From positions 4,030,001-4,094,000 of the forward strand of contig JAPNXP010000013.1 of the NCBI GenBank assembly GCA_028753945.1: a DNA stretch of 64,000 nucleotides, in the 5' to 3' direction. The stretch's first letter is position 1, and each line of letters starts with the position of its first letter. The DNA comes from Hexactinellida sp. DTS-2022. Lineage: Eukaryota > Porifera > Hexactinellida. Below the pieces are notes generated by a model. The model saw only the letters and a program-made list of their open reading frames with translations. It was not told where the DNA came from and did not search any database. The translations under genes were made by a program, and so were the position numbers. Below, piece after piece: positions 22,310 through 32,675 of the stretch.

Positions 22310-24258
22310 ATTTAATTTATTTATTTATTATTTAAAACCATTATTATATACAGCAAAATAAATTAAGTTCAATTATTTGCACTTATTATTAATTTAAATC
22401 GAATTTCACTATCATATTTGAATTCAGCGCACTTGATAACCCCAATAATCCAATTGGAACCGTCTATAAGTTAAACACAGAGCGAATTAATTAGAATTAA
22501 ATATCTCATGTATCCATTGTTCAAGAATATTCTGAGCAGAAATAAATATAATCACATAATCTGTTGTTGTTATGGAATGTAAAATCTTAGTTTTCAATTA
22601 GAAAATAGAAGCCTACTCGATCTCACAAGTTGAATCAATGTAATTATCACAAGTTGAAACAATAGAATTCGATTTAACACTTCAATTGAACTGAAGTGTT
22701 AGTAAACAAAGGAAACTTGCAACTCAATTGTGGCACAAACGAAACTCAATTTAAAAATTCGTGCACTGTGAAAAGGTGTAGAATTTAATTCTCGATCGAA
22801 TGCATATAAATTAAATATTTGTGCACTATTTATTGTTCTTTTTCTAATATTAAACAGGTGCAAAAATGTGTCCAAAAAAATGTAGTAAAAAATCGTGACC
22901 CCAGGTGCACATCTGTAACCCATGAGACACCTGTCCTGAAATTTTGGGTTCTTAGTTAATTAAACTCTGTTCAGTGGACGATCTACGGACCAAAAATAAT
23001 AATAACTAACCAAGGCAGTAAGATTAGAACTGGGCCACTATACTATAGTATAGTCGGCACAGTAAAAATAAAGGCAGTAAGATTAGAACTGGGCCACTAT
23101 ACTATAGTATAGTCGGCACAGTAAAAATAAAGGCAGTAAGATTAGAACTGGGCCACTATACTATAGTATAGTCGGCACAGTAATAATAAAGGCAGTGATT
23201 CTAATACTGGGCCACTATACTATAGTATAGTCGGCACAGTAAAAATAAAAATAATAAAGGCAGTGATTTCAATACTGGGCCACTATACTATAGTATAGTC
23301 GGCACAGTAATAAAGGCAGTGATTCCAATACTGGGCCACTATAGTATAGTATAGTCGGCACAGTAATAATAATAATAATAAAGGCAGTGATTCCAATACT
23401 GGGCCACTATACTATAGTATAGTCGGCACATAGGACAAAAGTCGCATAAATACGAGCATGGGATCTGTGTAGTCATCGGTGCAGACGAAAACCTGTCTCT
23501 TCAGGTATCTGCCAAACTTATATCCGAATACTAAGCTATGGGGTGAGATATGTCGGTACATAGTTTATAATAGGAAGGAGGGTTATTAATATTATTGGTC
23601 CGTAGATCCTCCACAGAACAGAGTTTACTAACTAAGAGCCCAAATTTTCAGGATATGTGTCTCATGGGTTACTGATGTGCACCTGGGGTCACGATATTTT
23701 ATTACATATTTTGGACACATTTTTACACCTATTCAATGTTAGAAAAGGAACAATAAATAGTGCGCGAAAATTCAATTTATATGCATTCGATATAGAATTA
23801 AATTCTACACCTTTTCACAGTGCACGAATTTTCAAATTGTACTTAGTTTGTGCCACAATTGAGTTTCAAATTTCCTTTGTTTACTAACACTTCAGTCCAA
23901 TTAAAGTGTTAAATCTAATTCTATTGTTTCAATGCGTTATTATAATATTGATTCAAGCTGTGAGATCGGTTAGGCTTCTATTTTCCAATTGAAAACTAAG
24001 ATTTTACTTTCCATAACAACGACAGATTATGTGATTATATTTATTTTCTGCTTAGAATATTCTTGCACAATGGATACAGGACATATTTAATTCTTATTAA
24101 TTCGCTCTGTGTTTAACTTATAGAGACGGTTCCAATTAGATTATTGGGGTTATCGAGTGCGCTGAATTCAAATATGGTAGGAAATTAAATTAAAATTAAT
24201 AATAATTGCAAATAATTGAACTTAATTTATTTTGCTGTACATAAATGATGTTAAATAA
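22310..24258. repeat. Large inverted repeat ending the array (foldback junction)
   Basis: The type-B body and head at about 22310-22990 reappear as the complement at about 23597-24258. Matching landmarks include GTACAGCAAAATAAATTAAG, CAGCGCACT(T/C)GATAACCCC and CACCTGGGGTCACGAT. The about 600 bp between the arms hold the minisatellite and an unmatched segment (23433-23596). The arms would fold into a stem of about 650 bp. Confidence 0.82.
22998..23432. repeat. Palindromic minisatellite, 7 copies
   Basis: Seven approximately 58-bp units, each with the ACTATACTATAGTATAGT palindrome and GTCGGCACA(G/T), joined by (AAT)n or AAAAATAAA. The first three have GTAAGATTAGAACTGG. The last four have GTGATTNNAATACTGG, so two sequence classes are arranged in blocks. 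Copy 6 has an internally shifted palindrome. Confidence 0.88.
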
Positions 24259-24282
24259 TTAATTAATTAATTAAATAATAGC

Positions 24283-24760
24283 GCGCTTCGCTTGCTAGGT
24301 CGCTTCGCGGCAGAACACAACCACACACCAACCGCTTCGCGGTTGGAGTGTGGTTATATACTCCTAATATTGATTATAAAGCGTAAATAGGCCTAAATAG
24401 TCAAATTTAACAATGTGAAATTTTAATGATCACGTCATCATGCGATAATGTGTAAACATATTGGTGATCTGGTGTGGCCAACGTGTCCGCATCATTAATG
24501 TACATGTTCTATTAAATTTTCAGATTTTTATCTCTTAAAGGGCGCGAATTATGTGCGATTAAGTGAATTTTAAGGGTTCTCGAAACGTGACAATGACGTC
24601 ATAACTTGTCAAGGTGTGAGAAATTTTGAGTGGAAACCTCAACTTGTTGGTGGGTGCCAAAAGTTACTCCTATATGTCAAAAGTCTCATTTGGAAACCGT
24701 CCACTTTCTTCAATCAACTCGTAACATACAAACAAATATATACACGTATATTATATATAT
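24283..24760 (+). repeat. Hairpin-rich dispersed family, 5' half
   Basis: It begins GCGCTTCGCTTGCTAGGTCG, continues with AACACAACCACACACCAACC and the hairpin CCAACCGCTTCGCGGTTGG, and runs through GACGTCATAACTTGTCAAGG to CATACAAACAAATATATACACG. The same order is seen on the minus strand from 42545 to 41590. The ACGAGCCCTTCGG part of the full-length family is missing here. Confidence 0.75.
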
Positions 24761-24784
24761 CAGTGTATTATACAGCCAATTGTA

Positions 24785-24908
24785 AATACGCCCTAATCCT
24801 CGTCTGATCCGATTTTAATACGCCTAAATCACAAATTAATGTTACGGTATAGGAGAGGAATCCAAATTTTCGCGCTCCTAATTAAAATTTTCTAAAATTT
24901 ATGCTCCA
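24785..24908 (+). repeat. Dispersed repeat pair, copy 1
   Basis: CCTAATCCTNGTCTGATCC, TACGCCTAAAT, ATTAATGTTACGGTA and CCAAATTTTCGCGCTCCTAA recur in the same order at 25967-26085. Probably part of an older element; no ends defined. Bases 24910-25280 show nothing recognisable. Confidence 0.7.
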
Positions 24909-25281
24909 TAAGGAGCGTCTCGCGCTCCTGAATAATTCCTTGATATATATACACACACCCACCCAAGGCTTGTGTTTTTATAGTATAGATTTATACTACA
25001 CGTAATTAGATAAATTTCATTATTTCTTGAATGCAGAAAATTCCGATTAGTCATTGCCACAATATTGAAAGTAAACATCATATCAAAAAATGCTGTTCAT
25101 TGCCCCTACTAGGTAGTGCTATCTATATACGCATTGACATCGCATTGATAACTACCCAAATTTCTGTTATCACTTTGTTTATAGTCAAATCTCAATTAGT
25201 GGTAACTTACATAATAATAGCACGTCAGTAGGTTCCATATTCAAATATTTGACTGTAACTTGGAAAGTATATGTGCTAGAG

Positions 25282-25435
25282 CAGGCCTCTTCAATTAGCG
25301 GCCCGCGGGCCAAAAGTGGCCCGCCGCGTAAATTTGGTGATGTTAAGTAATGTAGAAGATCAATGAATAGTGGCCCGGGGGCCTTGCCTGATTTTCCAAA
25401 AGTGGCCCGGGGATAAAACTAATTGAAGAGCCCTG
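25282..25435. mobile_element. hAT-like MITE (CAGGGCTCTTCAATTAG ends)
   Basis: CAGGCCTCTTCAATTAG at the left and the complement of CAGGGCTCTTCAATTAG at the right. GCTAGAG is duplicated (TGCTAGAG 25274-25281, AGCTAGAG 25436-25443; 7 of 8). The interior has repeated GTGGCCCG(G/C) motifs. Bases 25444-25780 hold no gene signal. Confidence 0.8.
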
Positions 25436-25784
25436 AGCTAGAGAGTCAAACTTTGTCTTGAATAATTGCTAATAAACAGGGCTTTAATATATAAGAGTAA
25501 GTAAGCATAGATTGCAGGAGATCAAACGCTCTAGTTAATTATATATACTGATATACTGTTATGATTTAGTTATAGTACCACACAAGGTGCTATCTAGTAT
25601 ACTTAGTTTAGTAGGCTTAGGATAGCTATAAGTAGTAACAACTATATTCTGTTATGTTTGTCTAATCTGTTTGTTATTTCTATTTACTATTATTAAATTA
25701 TCGCTTCGGCATAGTTCTTTCACATAGTTTCTAACAATACTTCACAACAATAAGTATTTAGTCTACTAAATGGGACATACCTAA

Positions 25785-25905
25785 TTTCCGGAACGGAACG
25801 GTATGGAACGGTACCATTCCTGAAAATCAAAGTACCTAATTACGGAACGGTACCATTCCGGGGAATCTAAGTGCCTAAATTACGGAACGGGATAGTCCCC
25901 CAAGG
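25785..25905 (+). repeat. Three tandem approximately 45-bp units with GGAACGGTACCATTCC
   Basis: CCTAATT(A/T)CGGAACGG is followed by a GGTACC-centred palindrome in two units and by a variant in the third. No flanking duplication recognised. Confidence 0.65.
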
Positions 25906-25966
25906 TGTGGTTATTATAGACTTCAGAAACATTTGGTCTTGCATCGTGATCAGTGTAAAATATACA

Positions 25967-26085
25967 GCCATTTGTAATTACGCTCCTAATCCTGGTCTGA
26001 TCCAATTTTCATACGCCTAAATGACAAATTAATGTTACGGTAGAGGAGAATATTCCAAATTTTCGCGCTCCTAAATTCAAATTTT
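25967..26085 (+). repeat. Dispersed repeat pair, copy 2
   Basis: Matches 24785-24908 in order and orientation; GTGTAAAATATACAGCCA before it also matches GTGTATTATACAGCCA near 24762. The pair flanks about 1 kb of sequence containing the 25282-25435 MITE. Confidence 0.7.
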
Positions 26086-26149
26086 CCCCTGTATGACCTC
26101 AAAAAATTGCAAGAAATTGTTTTATTGCATTTTTCCGTAGTACCATGTA

Positions 26150-26470
26150 TGGGGATTAACATACTAAAAGTCTAGCGAAATCGGACAACCAAAAGTGAAA
26201 AAAAATGGGGTCCAAAAGTTGGTGTCCGGTCGAAAATCGCCGGTTTTGTGTATCCACGTTAGCCATTTCAAATGCATTTAAAACAACTCATTGTTGTCAT
26301 ATTCGTGCTCAGCATCAAATTTCCGACAATTTGATATATATATTTGACCATATTGGGGGAATTTTGTATGGGAACCTCCATAGCAACGGCCAGGAATGTG
26401 AATTTCCTGATCTCCAAATTTGGTAGAAACCATATTGAGTGACCCCTTGTTTTCCTCGGCTATGTTTACC
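26150..26470 (+). repeat. Diverged relative of the foldback-element arm
   Basis: AGCAACGGCCAGGAATGTGA and GAGTGACCCCTTGTTTTCCTCGG match, in order, AGCAACGC...CAGGAATGTGAC and GAGTGACCCCTTGTTCGACTCC of the arms at 28421-31091. It appears to be a decayed copy. Confidence 0.55.
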
Positions 26471-26557
26471 GAGTACGAATTAGCTAATATAAATACTCTA
26501 ACGGTTTAATTTAGAAATAGTATAGTTTACGGCTGGAGACTTAGCAGAAAGATACCG

Positions 26558-27469
26558 TCACATTTCTTCATTATCATCATCTGATGCTACCCACTCGCCC
26601 ATATTGTCACAGTTGTGTTCTTGGCATCGTCCACATACATGAGAACAGTTAAGTCCTTGTTTCCTGCAGCTACACTTGTGTGTACTACAGCCGGTAGAAC
26701 AGTTACAGTGTATCATTTTCAAAATTGCTTCGGGTGCAGGATTAGTGTCCATCATGACTGGGATTAGGCTGTTACCTTGGCGGTCCCATCCCCATTCGGT
26801 GACCTCCATACCGTCAGCCATGTCCATCCACAACATTACCTGGAGATAACTCCTCAGAGAGTGAAATTTCGTTGCAGAAACAGTAGGTGGCAGCCTTTCT
26901 GGTGTCACGAAGCTTTTGGCTGCGTAAACTTTCTTGCAGAGGATATTATATCTCAAGTCACGAAGACTGTCATCGGGCTTTGCATTGAACAATGCAATCA
27001 TGGATTTGCAACCAGTGCTTACTATCACAGCTGGGTCTTGCTTTGGTGTAGAAAATACCCTAGCGTAGCTTTGTAAGACGGAATCTTCTTTCATCATTTT
27101 GTGTAATGCAGACTTTTTCCCGAGCCCAAAAATGCTGGAAGTTGTGTCACACCCGGTGAATGCGTGAAGAAACAGCAGACTTTGGCAGATGTTGACTCCA
27201 AGCATCTGCTTTATGACCATTATGTCATACACTACTGTTGGTATCCCTTTATCAGAGCGGAAATAAATCTTCTTTGCATTGTTGTTAAATGTGCAGTGCA
27301 ACAACAGAACGAACAGATCAGTATCCTCCCGTGTGGAGCCTTCAAGTTTAATTCCTAGAAACTGGAAAGAGTTTGCGCATTGATGAAAATAAGGTTGAGC
27401 TTTTCTCTTTCCTCGCAACTTGTATATCATCCATTGACAGCGATAAACAAGATAACCAGCACACATCAC
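26558..27469 (-). CDS. Cys-rich-tailed multicopy protein, N-truncated
   Basis: This is an uninterrupted 303-codon frame. The conserved part starts at about 27345 with EDTDLFVLLLHC and continues with HAFTGCDTTSSIFGLGKKSA and a long mixed region. It ends in a Cys-rich tail with spacing like CNC-x3-C-x4-C-x-C-x5-L-x-C-x3-C-x2-C-x4-C (26570-26700). From memory, proteins with ExDT(D)xxVLLL, HAFTGCDT and this tail are a large multicopy family in invertebrates and fish, probably transposon-derived. The EDTD part resembles a PIN/FEN1-like nuclease segment, which is an inference. The first 40 or so codons are probably not native, because they lie antisense to the neighbouring plus-strand fragment. No promoter or partner gene is seen. 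Confidence 0.6.
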   Translation of the reverse strand: MMCAGYLVYRCQWMIYKLRGKRKAQPYFHQCANSFQFLGIKLEGSTREDTDLFVLLLHCTFNNNAKKIYFRSDKGIPTVVYDIMVIKQMLGVNICQSLLFLHAFTGCDTTSSIFGLGKKSALHKMMKEDSVLQSYARVFSTPKQDPAVIVSTGCKSMIALFNAKPDDSLRDLRYNILCKKVYAAKSFVTPERLPPTVSATKFHSLRSYLQVMLWMDMADGMEVTEWGWDRQGNSLIPVMMDTNPAPEAILKMIHCNCSTGCSTHKCSCRKQGLNCSHVCGRCQEHNCDNMGEWVASDDDNEEM

Positions 27470-28305
27470 ATAGAGGTACTTTGTAATCTTCCAAAAGATA
27501 TCTCAAGGCTAGCTCCATGCACACATGAAGGGGCAGACACAAGGATCATTCTACATCTGGAAGATGCTGTGAAAGAAGGGAATACCAAAGTATCAATACG
27601 CACAGATGTGGTAGTATTGTCAGTGACATCAGCCCAGCGACTCAAGAAAGCTGAAATATGGTTCGCTTTTGGTGCTGGAAAAGCTTCCGTTACTTAGCAG
27701 CTCATGAGATGGCTAGAGCTTTGGGCCTGATCGGTGTATGGCTCTGCCAATGTTCCATGCGTTCACAGGCTGCGATACAGTGTCATGTTTTGCAGGTAGG
27801 GGAAAAAGGACAGCATGGGACACATAGAAAGTCTACGACGAGGTCACACCAGTATTATGTTCGTTGATTGCTATCCCAGAATCCGTAGAGTGTTATGAAG
27901 CCATTGGAGCGATTTGTAGTATTAATTTACGACCGCACCAGCAGCCTGCAATGTATCAATCATGTCCGAAAGCAGCTCTTCACACAGAAAGGCAGATCAA
28001 TAGAAGGGCTTCCCCCGACAAAAGAAGCTCTCATACAGCACACAAAGCGTGCAGCTTATCAAGCCAGTTACTCTTGGGCCCAAGCAATGGTTGCAGTCCC
28101 AAAGATATCATCTCCGAGTGAATGGGTTTGAAAAAGTAAGGAATCAGGCGGCTGGGAAATATGCTGGACAACTCTTCGGAAGCTACGAAGGTTTGTAGAG
28201 AACTGCTGCGGTGTGGTTGCAAGAAAGGTTGCAGAAAACACTGTAACTGGATAAAGGCAGCACTCCAGTGTACTGCACTTTGCGGTGGACTGTGCACTGA
28301 GAACT
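27440..28305 (+). pseudogene. Second member of the same family, opposite strand
   Basis: Frames in series encode LAPCTHEGADTRIILHLED, then DVVVLSV, FAFGAGK and YLAAHEMARALG. A frameshift near 27720 follows, then GPDRCMALPMFHAFTGCDTV and FAGRGKRTAWDT. After another break come LERFVVLIYDRTSS, LFTQKGRSIEGLPPT and YSWAQAMVA. The end is a Cys-rich tail, CGCKKGCRKHCNW and LQCTALCGGLC, with TAA at about 28303-28305. The VDT before DVVVL is missing one or two residues. It shares HAFTGCDT and a Cys-rich tail with the minus-strand gene, but the tails differ, so these are two subfamilies. Several frameshifts make it a pseudogene. It begins where the minus-strand homology begins, head to head. Confidence 0.75.
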
Positions 28306-28971
28306 AAAAAAAGATTCAACAATATTTTTATTTTTGTAATAGGAGTCATCAATGCACTTGTCTCGCATTCAATAATTTTATACGTTTGGTTAAAATCCTA
28401 TTAGCTGATTCGTGCATATAGTCAGGTCGCTTAACATCGATTTTGGGAAACGCTGGACAAAAGCACCAAAATTTTTATACGTAATCTTTATGACCCCAGC
28501 ATCAAATTTTTCCGCGGCCCCACGACGAACGGATACATTTTCGATGTTATCTTGGACTTTTAAAATTGCGGCTCTCTACTAATCGCCGGTATTACCCCGA
28601 ACGGCAACTTTCCAAAATCAACTCTGGTCTACTTTTAAAGACCAGATTCGTTGTCCACATGAAATTCCCCGTCGTTTAAGGGGTCACTTTCCCATAGTTT
28701 ATCCCTAGCAACGCAATAATGTCTCAGGAATGTGACAACATTCCTTTCTCAAAATTTGCCCTAAACCTATCGAGTGACCCCTTGTTCGACTCCCAACAGC
28801 TATCTGAGTCTAGTTATAAACATAGTGACACTCTAAATCGTTATCTGATGCTGTTTACGACAATTTCCTTTGTTATCATTACAGTATATTCTCTCTAATA
28901 GTCCACCAGTGGGTAAAAGGACCCAGGTGGACTATTAGAGAACATGGACCATTAAAGAATTTAGCCTTAAG

Positions 28972-29135
28972 CAGAAGCGGAGCCAGGATTTTCAGGTAGG
29001 GGAGCTGAGGGGACCAGTTGGGATTTCAGGGGGGGCCACACTGTACAACATTGTTACTCTAGGGGGGGGGGGGGGGCAGCCAGTAAAAAAGAGGGGGGGG
29101 CATGGCCCCCTGGCCCACCCCTGGCGCCGCCACTG
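28972..29135. mobile_element. hAT-like MITE in left arm of foldback copy 1
   Basis: CAGAAGCGGAGCCAGGATTTT to CTGGCGCCGCCACTG, with a perfect 8-bp duplication GCCTTAAG (28964-28971, 29136-29143). Long G and C runs follow the ends. Confidence 0.85.
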
Positions 29136-29436
29136 GCCTTAAGTAACATCAAATATAAGTAATTACTAATATACGTTTTAGTTAAAGTATATTAAGTGCA
29201 AGCAAATATAATCGAGAATATATAGAGTCCATATAAACTATTAGGGAGTATGAACTGTACGTAAGTAATACGTTATAAAATCTGGTCTTTACTAGTCCAT
29301 CTGTAGTTAGGGGGCCCATGTGGACGTTAGCTTAAATAACATCGAAACTAATTAAGGTGGGCAAATAGAGAAGTGGACGTTTAGAGAGAACTGAGTGTAG
29401 CTAGAAACAGTCTGGGCACTTAACACATAATGGTGA

Positions 29437-29785
29437 CGTTCTCTTCGGTCTCGGTCGCTTTCCGACGGATCGGTGCTACACACCTCAAGTTAACGGCCGC
29501 TATGCGGCCTTACTCATCATCCTTGCTACCATGCAAAATGGTAGTGGATGTTATAACAAGCCTTTCTACCATTTTCCATAGTTTTAACTTGTTTACCAAT
29601 AATACCCGTTGGAAGCTAACTTATAGGTTGATTTTGAATTTTAATTAATTTGTTACCTATTATGACATCTGGAAGTTAGTTTATATCTTAATTATAAATA
29701 CGGTTTCGATTCCCTAAATACAATCCGGACAAACACACAAACAAACAAACAAATAACAATCAAGTTTTAATAATAGATATACTGG
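29437..29785 (+). repeat. Hairpin-rich dispersed family, 3' half (in foldback centre)
   Basis: TTCGGTCTCGGTCGCTTTCC, GATCGGTGCTACACACCTCA, the GGCCGCTATGCGGCC hairpin, then CAATCCGGACAAACACACAA, (CAAA)n and a TTTTAATAATAGATAT end. Confidence 0.78.
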
Positions 29786-30386
29786 ACTTAAGCTCTAAAA
29801 TCTTTTAGTTAACTTATCAGAGTTTTTAGAAATATTGCTGCTAGGTCCCGACAAATTACACACTCACGAAATCATCGAAAGCAAATTTACTGTTCCTGCA
29901 ACTGCATGAAGTAGGGTTACGAGTCTTAAGACGTACTTTCGGATACTACATACTCTATTAGCCGATTTTTCCTCCTATTTGATCCACTATAAATGATTCG
30001 GTTAATACGTACTCAGATATGACGTACCTCTGATAAGACGTACCAATTTCTATTCCCAAGTAAATAAATATACTTGTATTTTAAATCGGTTAGTACGTAC
30101 TCTAGAAAACTATTAACAGAACTCAGTTAGTAATTGGTTTAAGTCAGTATGTCAAAACTAAATAGTTTAATCTCATCGTTATTAAGTATGTTAAAGACTT
30201 GAATACCCTACATCGTATTTATACATCAAACAAGTCAGTATTTCGGCTTGTGGATTATGTATACAGATAATACGTACCTCAGTTAGTACGTACCTTTTCT
30301 TGTTTCCCAGGGCTCTTAACCGAGTTCTAATATACTTTAACTAAAACGTATATTAGTAATTACTTATATTTGATGTTACTTAAGGC

Positions 30387-30540
30387 CAGTGGCGGCGCCA
30401 GGGGTGGGCCAGGGGGCCATGCCCCCCCTCTTTTGAGGCTGCCCCCCCCCTAGAGTAACAATGTTGTACAGTGTGGCCCCCCCTGAAATCCCAAATGGTC
30501 CCCTCAGCTCCCCTACCTGAAAATCCTGGCTCCGCCTCTG
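30387..30540. mobile_element. hAT-like MITE in right arm of foldback copy 1
   Basis: Complement of the 28972-29135 copy with the same flanking CTTAAGGC on both sides (30379-30386, 30541-30548). It is at the identical site in the opposite arm. Confidence 0.85.
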
Positions 30541-32675
30541 CTTAAGGCTAAATTCTTTAATGGTCCATGTTCTCTAATAGTCCACCTGGGTCCTTTTACC
30601 CACTGGTGGACTATTAGAGAGAATATACTGTAATGATAACAAAGGAAATTGTCGTAAACAGCATCAGATAACGATTTAGAGTGTCACTATGTTTATAACT
30701 AGACTCAGATAGCTGTTGGGAGTCGAACAAGGGGTCACTCGATAGGTTTAGGACAAATTTTGAGAAAGTAATGTTGTCACATTCCTGAGACATTATTGCG
30801 TTGCTAGGGATAAACTATGGGAAAGTGACCCCTTAAACGACGGAGAATTTCATGTGGACAACGAATCTGGTCTTTAAAAGTAGACCAGAGTTGATTTTGG
30901 AAAGTTGCCGTTCGGGGTAATACCGGCGATTTAGTAGAGAGCCGCAATTTTAAAAGTCCAAGATAACATCGAAAATGTATCCGTTCGTCATGGGGCCGCG
31001 GAAAAATTCATGCTGGGGTCATAAAGATTTCGTATAAAAAATTTGGTGCTTTTGTCCAGCGTTTCCCGAAATCGATGTTAAGCGACCTGACTAATAGTGG
31101 ACATAACAAAGATAAAAGGGGTTACTCAATTATATAGCTAGTAGTAAAGGTAGAATTCTGTGAAATTTCAGGCCGTTGGCTAGTGAACATTTTTAAAAAT
31201 CTCCAAATATGATCTATATAGACATAAAAATGCTGGAAATTAAGTGCTAAGCACGATTCTGAGAATAAAAGTTGTTTTAAGAGCATCTGGAAAAGATAAT
31301 CTTGATTTTTTAAAGCGGCGATTTTGTTTCGGGGTCAATTATTTTGACCCTCAAAATTTTTGTGCATTAGAAAAATCAAAGATCCCCCTATATCCAAAAA
31401 AGTTTGGTATTATGTGCTCTTACTTTGTGCCAAGTTTCACGCCTTTATCATCAAAAGCACAATTTGACCAAATGTGCCACTTAGCGGCTGCACTAAAAAG
31501 TGAGAACTTTGATGGAATTTAATCTTTTACAGAAAAATACAGAATTCAGTGAGATTTGAAATCTGTAAACTTTTTGGGAGGTCAAACACCTAATGTAAAT
31601 GCTAGCTTCATCTGATGGCGATTGCTATTTCCTACCTGATATGTCTCCCAGATAGTATTAATCATTTTCTAAAAGGATTGTAAACCTTTCTTTTAGTCTG
31701 TGATTCAGAACCGATAATTGTAATTTTACTTGTTATACACGAATTCGAACCTATTATTTTAGAAATCATGGAGTATAAAATAATTGAAGGCAAGAAGTTG
31801 GGCTCTCGAAATTTTGAATGCGAAGGTTACCGGTATACGCTATCTAGTCAATCCGAAGCATCCATCTATTTGAGATGTACACTTTGGAGGTGTAGAGAAA
31901 TATTTTGTCACGGTACTGGACGAATCGATCGTCTTTTAAATCTATTATATATTAAACAGATTCATAATCACACTGAAGCTGCATACAAGTCGAATATCAT
32001 TGCTCTAAATAACAGACTCAAGCGCGCAGCTGAAACTTCAACAGACAACCTTCGACATGTTTTTGACGATGTAACCTCTACAGATCAGGCTGGTGCTTAG
32101 TAACATATAAAGACGTTCGCAATACGATGGTAAAACGGAGACGGTTGGAATTACCAGGGAATCCAAAGACAGCTGAAGAATTTGAAATCATGCAAACCCA
32201 TATTTTCAAAGGTTTTTCGGTCGATGATCATTCTAACAGATGGATTCGCTGCAATATTTTGGTCAGATCGCATGTTTGAATATCTGAAAGCATGTGACCT
32301 CATCAATTATGATGGAACATTCTATATAGTGCCCAAATTGTTCTACCAGTTGTTTACCATATTCATTCAGGAGAGTCATCATGCCATACCAGCCATACAT
32401 GTCTTGATGTCTAAAAAGAATGAACTTCTTTACGAGGCTGTGCTGCAGAAAATTGCTAATATGATACCCCATTTTAAGCCAGAATTAGCCATAGGTGACT
32501 TTGAGAAAGCATCCCGAAATTCCTTTCGTACCATCTTCAGTACAATAGAAGTTTCGGGCTGTCTATTCCATTATACCCAAGCAATTTGGAAGAAAATGAA
32601 AAAGTTTCAGCTTTCATCTGCGTATACTCAAAATTCACATCTTAACAAGTGGATCAGGTCAATAATCATATAATG

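Larger units (their letters stand above)
10238..24258 (+). repeat. Tandem array of hairpin-bearing units
   Basis: Eleven units run in the same direction, marked by hairpins at 10240, 11355, 12204, 13043, 14044, 15508, 16705, 18139, 19410, 20878 and 21801 (spacing about 0.85-1.47 kb). Each unit has a head (AATCGTAACCCCAGGTGCA... to ...CTACGGA), an (AAT)n joint that may hold a palindromic minisatellite, the hairpin, and an AT-rich body. Two body types alternate. Type A continues GTCATCAACGCCTCAAGG after the hairpin. Type B continues GTCATCATCACTATGAAGG and contains a GTTGGGTCATCACCCAAC palindrome. No coding capacity is seen. Small open frames across the hairpins (for example near 12164, 12916, 18091) are repeat artefacts. 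It could be an amplified non-autonomous transposon or a satellite; no class is proven. Confidence 0.8.
28421..31091 (+). mobile_element. 2.67-kb foldback element, copy 1
   Basis: It starts GTCAGGTCGCTTAACATCGA and ends with the complement, flanked by TA (28419-28420, 31092-31093). The arms are about 770 bp each (to about 29194; from about 30328) and nearly identical. Each arm carries a nested hAT-like MITE at the same place. The unique centre (29195-30327) contains a hairpin-rich family copy and no transposase. TA duplication suggests a Tc1/mariner-type non-autonomous element. It is present again, inverted, at 51337-54004. Confidence 0.85.

Noticed and set aside
23433..23596. Possible unique gene or RNA between the inverted array arms
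   Set aside because: The short segment has no coding frame, tRNA-like fold or known motif that I can recognise.
29437..29540. tRNA-derived SINE head in the hairpin-rich family
   Set aside because: I could not find convincing A-box and B-box promoter motifs, so no SINE class is assigned.
31244..31522. 92-residue plus-strand frame upstream of MULE-2
   Set aside because: No recognisable domain; its end overlaps the putative MULE-2 terminal unit. Not enough to call a gene.
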